A DNA stretch of 8,694 nt, from positions 1 to 8,694 of the forward strand of contig CBDTVL010000167.1 in NCBI GenBank assembly GCA_965363755.1, in the 5' to 3' direction. The position numbers were made by a program, and so were the translations under genes. The notes beneath the pieces are model-generated. The model was not told where the DNA came from. It did no database searches and saw only the letters and a program-made list of their open reading frames with translations. Position 1 is the first letter of the stretch. Every line of letters starts with the position of its first letter. This document shows positions 5,577 to 8,694 of this stretch, one piece after another. This stretch comes from JL08 sp965363755 (GTDB taxonomy: Bacteria > Pseudomonadota > Alphaproteobacteria > Rhodobacterales > Rhodobacteraceae).

Positions 5577-7319
5577 ATGACATTCAAACCCGCAATCTGG
5601 CCGCGCAAACTACGCTCCCAGGAATGGTTCGGCGGAGACAGCCGTGACCACATCTACCACCGCAGCTGGATGAAAAATCAGGGACTGCCCGCTGATCTGT
5701 TTGACGGGCGCCCGGTGATCGGCATCTGCAACACATGGTCGCAACTTACTCCGTGCAACGCGCATCTGCGCGACCTGGCCGAACGGGTGAAACACGGCAT
5801 CTACGAAGCTGGCGGGCTTCCGTTGGAATTCCCCGTGTTTTCCACTGGAGAAAGCGCATTGCGTCCCACGGCTATGATGTATCGCAACCTTGCGGCGATG
5901 GATGTCGAAGAAGCCATTCGCGCCAATCCGTTGGATGGCGTCGTGTTGCTGGTCGGCTGCGACAAGACCACGCCGGCGCTTTTGATGGGGGCGGCCTCGG
6001 TCGACCTCCCCGCGATCATGGTCTCTGGCGGTCCGATGCTGAACGGCTGGTTTCGAGGCGAACGCGTCGGGTCGGGCACCGCGCTTTGGCAGATGTCCGA
6101 AGATATCAAAGCGGGCAAGATGTCCCGCGAGGACTTTCTTGAGGCTGAACAATCGATGAGCCGCAGCCCCGGATCCTGTAACACCATGGGTACGGCAAGC
6201 TCGATGGCAAGCATGGTCGAGGCACTGGGTATGACTCTTTCTGGCAACGCTGCCATCCCCGCCGTCGACAGTCGCCGCCGGGTCATGGGGCATGTGTCAG
6301 GACGGCGCATCGTAGAAATGGTCAAGGACGATCTGAAACCTTCCGATGTGTTGATCCGCGACGCCTTTGAAAACGCGATCCGCACCAATGGTGCGATTGG
6401 CGGCTCGACCAACGCAGTAATCCACCTGATGGCTATTGCAGGCCGTGTTGGTATCGATCTGACGCTTGACGACTGGGATCGGCTGGGACGCGACGTGCCG
6501 ACCATCGTGAACCTGATGCCGTCGGGCAAATACCTGATGGAAGAGTTTTTTTATGCCGGTGGCCTGCCAGTGGTAATCAAACGCCTAGGTGAAGCTGGTT
6601 TGTTGCATCGCGATACACTGACAGTATCTGGCGAAACCGCGTGGCATCAGGTCAAAGACGCGACCAATTTTAACGAAGACGTGATCCTGCCCGCTGATGC
6701 GCCCCTTGCTAAGCAGGGCGGCATCGCTGTCTTGCGCGGCAATCTGGCGCCCAATGGTGCCGTGCTCAAACCCTCTGCCGCCAGCCCGCATCTGCTGACC
6801 CATCGCGGTCGGGCGGTCGTGTTCGAGGATATCGACGACTACAAAGCCCGGATCGATGACGACGATCTGGATATTGACGAAACCTGCGTCATGGTGCTGA
6901 AAATGTGCGGGCCACGCGGCTATCCGGGCATGTCCGAGGTGGGCAATATGGGCCTGCCGCCAAAGGTACTCAAGAAAGGCATCACCGATATGGTGCGCAT
7001 TTCTGACGCGCGGATGTCGGGCACCGCCTATGGCACGGTGATCCTCCATACCAGCCCCGAAGCTGCCGCCGGTGGGCCGTTGGCCATCGTACGGAATGGC
7101 GACATGATCGAGTTGGATATGCCGGGCCGCCGCATACATCTGGACGTTTCTGAGGCCGAGATCGCACGCCGTCTGGCGGAATGGAAAAACCCTGTTGCGC
7201 CACCCGCCAGCGGTTATGCCCGTCTGTTTCATGACCACGTACAGGGGGCGGATACCGGCGCCGACTTCGATTTTCTCATCGGTTGCCGAGGTAACGCAGT
7301 GCCAAAGGATTCGCATTAG
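5577..7319 (+). CDS. araC: L-arabinonate dehydratase (IlvD/Edd family)
   Basis: This 580-residue cytoplasmic iron-sulfur enzyme converts L-arabinonate to 2-keto-3-deoxy-L-arabinonate plus water (EC 4.2.1.25). From memory it aligns closely along its length with the characterised Rhizobium leguminosarum enzyme, from IWPRKLRSQEW near the start to GCRGNAVPKDSH at the end. The three [2Fe-2S] ligands are present as Cys60 (LTPCN), Cys128 (VGCDKTTP) and Cys201 (SPGSCNTMGT). The catalytic serine is Ser481 in ISDARMSGTAYG. The NAAIPAVDSRRR and GGSTNAVIHL blocks are intact. The Rhizobium enzyme also accepts D-galactonate and D-fuconate, so the substrate could be wider than L-arabinonate. The symbol follows Azospirillum usage; it is not the E. 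coli AraC regulator, and some pipelines write araD. Upstream spacing is 4 nt; downstream its TAG abuts the next ATG directly. Confidence 0.9.
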   Translation: MTFKPAIWPRKLRSQEWFGGDSRDHIYHRSWMKNQGLPADLFDGRPVIGICNTWSQLTPCNAHLRDLAERVKHGIYEAGGLPLEFPVFSTGESALRPTAMMYRNLAAMDVEEAIRANPLDGVVLLVGCDKTTPALLMGAASVDLPAIMVSGGPMLNGWFRGERVGSGTALWQMSEDIKAGKMSREDFLEAEQSMSRSPGSCNTMGTASSMASMVEALGMTLSGNAAIPAVDSRRRVMGHVSGRRIVEMVKDDLKPSDVLIRDAFENAIRTNGAIGGSTNAVIHLMAIAGRVGIDLTLDDWDRLGRDVPTIVNLMPSGKYLMEEFFYAGGLPVVIKRLGEAGLLHRDTLTVSGETAWHQVKDATNFNEDVILPADAPLAKQGGIAVLRGNLAPNGAVLKPSAASPHLLTHRGRAVVFEDIDDYKARIDDDDLDIDETCVMVLKMCGPRGYPGMSEVGNMGLPPKVLKKGITDMVRISDARMSGTAYGTVILHTSPEAAAGGPLAIVRNGDMIELDMPGRRIHLDVSEAEIARRLAEWKNPVAPPASGYARLFHDHVQGADTGADFDFLIGCRGNAVPKDSH

Positions 7320-8252
7320 ATGGCCAAACACACACATGAAATCGCTATCGTAGGTGTAGGGAAAATCGCCTGCGATCAGCATATTCCCGCGATTTCAGGC
7401 AACCCCGCATTCACGTTGAAAGCAACGGCAAGCCGCAATGCGCAGGTGGGCGGGGTCGATGGTTACGGCGATCTGGATACGCTGCTTAATGCGCATCCCG
7501 AAATCGCCTGTATCTCTCTGTGTACACCGCCACAGGTGCGATATGCTGACGCGCGCCGGGCCTTGTTGGCGGACCGACATGTGATGCTGGAAAAACCGCC
7601 GGGTGCGACGCTCAGCGAGGTGCATGACCTGATCGCCTTGGCTGAGGCGCGAGGTGTGACGCTGTTTGCGACCTGGCATTCAAGGCACGCGGCCAGCGTT
7701 ACGGCGGCGCGAGACTGGCTGCAAGGCAAGGACATCACAGGGGTCGAAGTAATCTGGAAAGAAGACGTACGTCGTTGGCACCCCGGTCAGGAGTGGATCT
7801 GGCAGGCCGGCGGTCTGGGTGTATTCGATCCGGGCATCAACGCCCTGTCGGTCCTCAGCGCGATCTATCCCCGTGCTTTGCATCTGTCGGCTGCTGAATT
7901 GTATTTCCCGGAAAACCGCGACACGCCAATTGCCGCCGATCTGACGTTCAATGATCCCGGAGGCGCGAACGTTTCAGCGGTCTTCGACTGGCGCCAGACC
8001 GGACCGCAGACCTGGGATGTGAAAATCGAAACCACGGACGGAACTGCAATCCTCCGCGATGGTGGGGCACGGCTGGTTGTTGACGGCACTGAAATCAGTG
8101 CGGGGTCGGACCACGAGTACCGCGCGCTTTATGCCCGGTTTGGCGAACTGGTGGCCACAGGCGCATCTGACGTTGATCTGACCCCGATGTTGCATGTGGC
8201 CGACGCTTTCACATTGGGGCGCAGGCGGGCTGTCGCGCCATTTGACTGGTAA
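7320..8252 (+). CDS. araA: L-arabinose/D-galactose 1-dehydrogenase, NAD(P)-dependent (Gfo/Idh/MocA family)
   Basis: The 310-residue product oxidises an aldose at C1 to the aldono-lactone, the first step of the non-phosphorylative L-arabinose pathway. It resembles AraA of Azospirillum brasilense, which acts on L-arabinose and D-galactose. The N-terminal Rossmann fold has GVGKIACDQHIPAI (12-25). The conserved EKP motif contains the proton-relay Lys92 (VMLEKPPGATL). FATWHSR (116-122) and KEDVRRWHPGQEWIW (147-161) are family hallmarks, and DPGINAL supplies the catalytic-site Asp170 and Asn174. The C-terminal beta-sheet domain closes the active site. The length is normal and no key residue is missing. 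The ATG directly follows the TAG of the dehydratase gene, indicating tight translational coupling. The symbol follows Azospirillum usage, not the E. coli isomerase. D-galactose 1-dehydrogenase is an alternative name for the same activity. It is the last gene of the operon. Confidence 0.87.
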   Translation: MAKHTHEIAIVGVGKIACDQHIPAISGNPAFTLKATASRNAQVGGVDGYGDLDTLLNAHPEIACISLCTPPQVRYADARRALLADRHVMLEKPPGATLSEVHDLIALAEARGVTLFATWHSRHAASVTAARDWLQGKDITGVEVIWKEDVRRWHPGQEWIWQAGGLGVFDPGINALSVLSAIYPRALHLSAAELYFPENRDTPIAADLTFNDPGGANVSAVFDWRQTGPQTWDVKIETTDGTAILRDGGARLVVDGTEISAGSDHEYRALYARFGELVATGASDVDLTPMLHVADAFTLGRRRAVAPFDW

Positions 8253-8398
8253 AACCCCACTCGACGGGGCGTTGTCACTTTCCAAGAGCCAGTTATCGAA
8301 CATTTTTCCACAGCGACAGCTACCCCCGTTTCATTTACCTTGGCAGCAGGAGGAAAGTATCCGTCCGGTGTGCCTGCTCTGACGTCTTTTAGAGTGTG
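8253..8398. other. Intergenic sequence with element debris and no supported gene
   Basis: Apart from the element-end similarity at 8266-8310, I see no gene, clear terminator or RNA here. Open frames on either strand are short and do not resemble any protein I recognise. The left boundary of the IS66-type element must lie near the end of this stretch but cannot be fixed without its right end. Confidence 0.4.
8266..8310 (+). mobile_element. Fragment resembling the terminal sequence of the 413-554 element
   Basis: From 8267 the sequence gggcgttgtcac, then tttccaag, a short divergent stretch, ttatcgaa and attttt parallels the reverse complement of the right end of the 142-bp element: cggcgttgtcac, a 6-7 bp insertion, tttccaag, then tatcgaag and ttttt. 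The match covers about 45 bp and then fades. No partner inverted repeat is found before the IS66-type sequence starts. It starts 13 bp after the stop of the dehydrogenase gene. It is probably an end of a related insertion sequence, later interrupted or deleted. Confidence 0.35.
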
Positions 8399-8427
8399 TT
8401 GATAGTGTCCACCATTGATAGTGGCCA
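8399..8427 (+). repeat. Tandem 13-bp repeat at the left end of the IS66-type element
   Basis: Two copies, ttgatagtgtcca (8399-8411) and ttgatagtggcca (8415-8427), match at 12 of 13 positions with a 16-bp period. They lie just before the transposase-accessory gene. Iterated motifs near an insertion-sequence end suggest transposase binding sites; that role is inferred. Confidence 0.5.
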
Positions 8428-8441
8428 TCTTGGGGCACTCC

Positions 8442-8694
8442 ATGGCTGGGAAGCAGGGTCAGAAGAAACGGGTCTGGTCTGATGACGAGAAGCGTTCGAT
8501 CTGTGAGCAAACGACAACGCGCGGTGTATCGGTAGCGCAGGTTGCACGGCGGTATTCGATGAATCCCAATCTTATATTCAAGTGGCTGAAGGACCCTCGG
8601 TTTGGTCCGTACTTGGAGGAGGGTGCCGCACAGCCGGAAGATGAGGACGGGTTCATCGACAAGATACACGTCACCCCTGCCAATGTAGGAGAAA
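8442..8694 (+). CDS. tnpA: IS66-family accessory protein TnpA (OrfA), 3' end outside the window
   Basis: An open frame of 84 codons runs from the ATG at 8442 off the right edge. It begins MAGKQGQKKRVWSDDEKRSI and contains a helix-turn-helix, GVSVAQVARRYSMNPNLIFKW, at about residues 28-48. KDPRFGPYLEE and an acidic stretch (PEDEDG) follow. This is the pattern of the small first ORF of IS66-type elements in Rhodobacteraceae, a DNA-binding accessory protein required for transposition. Full-length proteins of this kind are roughly 120-140 residues, so about 60% is visible. The tnpB and tnpC genes should follow outside the window. The ribosome binding site is weak (ggggc). No disruption is seen in the visible part. 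An IS3-type OrfA is the alternative, because the helix-turn-helix is similar. Confidence 0.75.
   Translation, partial: MAGKQGQKKRVWSDDEKRSICEQTTTRGVSVAQVARRYSMNPNLIFKWLKDPRFGPYLEEGAAQPEDEDGFIDKIHVTPANVGE

Noticed and set aside
6585..7382. Minus-strand open frame of 265 codons opposite the dehydratase gene
   Set aside because: It is antisense to a dehydratase with all catalytic residues intact. The translation is rich in His, Arg and Gly and unlike a real protein.
8255..8280. cccc/gggg hairpin as the operon terminator
   Set aside because: There are only 4 bp of stem with a 7-nt loop and no uninterrupted T-run. The gggg belongs to the element-like end.
8129..8443. Minus-strand open frame of 104 codons overlapping the dehydrogenase end
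   Set aside because: It runs antisense through the 3' part of a well-supported gene and then through junction sequence, and its translation resembles no family I know.
1..8694. CRISPR array, tRNA, rRNA or known riboswitch
   Set aside because: I saw no regularly spaced repeats, no tRNA cloverleaf landmarks and no recognisable rRNA or riboswitch core anywhere in the window.

Overview
The window looks like an accessory-type chromosomal segment from an alphaproteobacterium. It is probably a member of the Rhodobacteraceae/Roseobacter group, judging from the moderately high G+C, the protein family matches, and an IS66-type accessory transposase of a kind common there. This assignment comes from protein recognition only; no search was run.

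Layout. (1) Positions 1-320 hold the 3' part of a YciA-type acyl-CoA thioesterase gene with a premature in-frame TAA, so it is a likely pseudogene. (2) Positions 321-598 are non-coding and contain a 142-bp element bounded by perfect 14-bp inverted repeats. (3) Positions 599-1543 (minus strand) encode a LysR-type regulator resembling GbpR, the regulator found beside chvE in Agrobacterium. (4) Positions 1544-1701 form the divergent control region, with two dyads and small leader hairpins. (5) Positions 1702-8252 are one five-gene plus-strand transcription unit: a ChvE-like periplasmic sugar-binding protein, a GguA/MmsA-type double ATPase, a GguB/MmsB-type permease, an IlvD/Edd-family L-arabinonate dehydratase, and a Gfo/Idh/MocA-family L-arabinose/D-galactose 1-dehydrogenase. 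(6) Positions 8253-8694 are mobile-element debris: a sequence resembling one end of the 142-bp element, then the left part of an IS66-type insertion sequence whose tnpA runs off the window.

How the genes fit together. The binding protein captures a pentose or hexose (L-arabinose, D-galactose and D-fucose are the expected candidates) in the periplasm, and GguA/GguB import it. The dehydrogenase oxidises it at C1 to the aldonolactone. After lactone hydrolysis, the dehydratase makes the 2-keto-3-deoxy sugar acid. This is the upper part of the non-phosphorylative (Weimberg/Entner-Doudoroff-like) L-arabinose pathway. A lactonase, the L-KDA dehydratase and the alpha-ketoglutaric semialdehyde dehydrogenase are not in the window, and the operon's 3' flank becomes mobile-element sequence 13 bp after the last stop codon.

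I did not find a clearly new biological system. The observations most worth following are the inverted-orientation element ends on both sides of the sugar locus, the nonsense-broken thioesterase, the two-dyad regulatory region, and the strong hairpin between the binding-protein gene and the ATPase gene.
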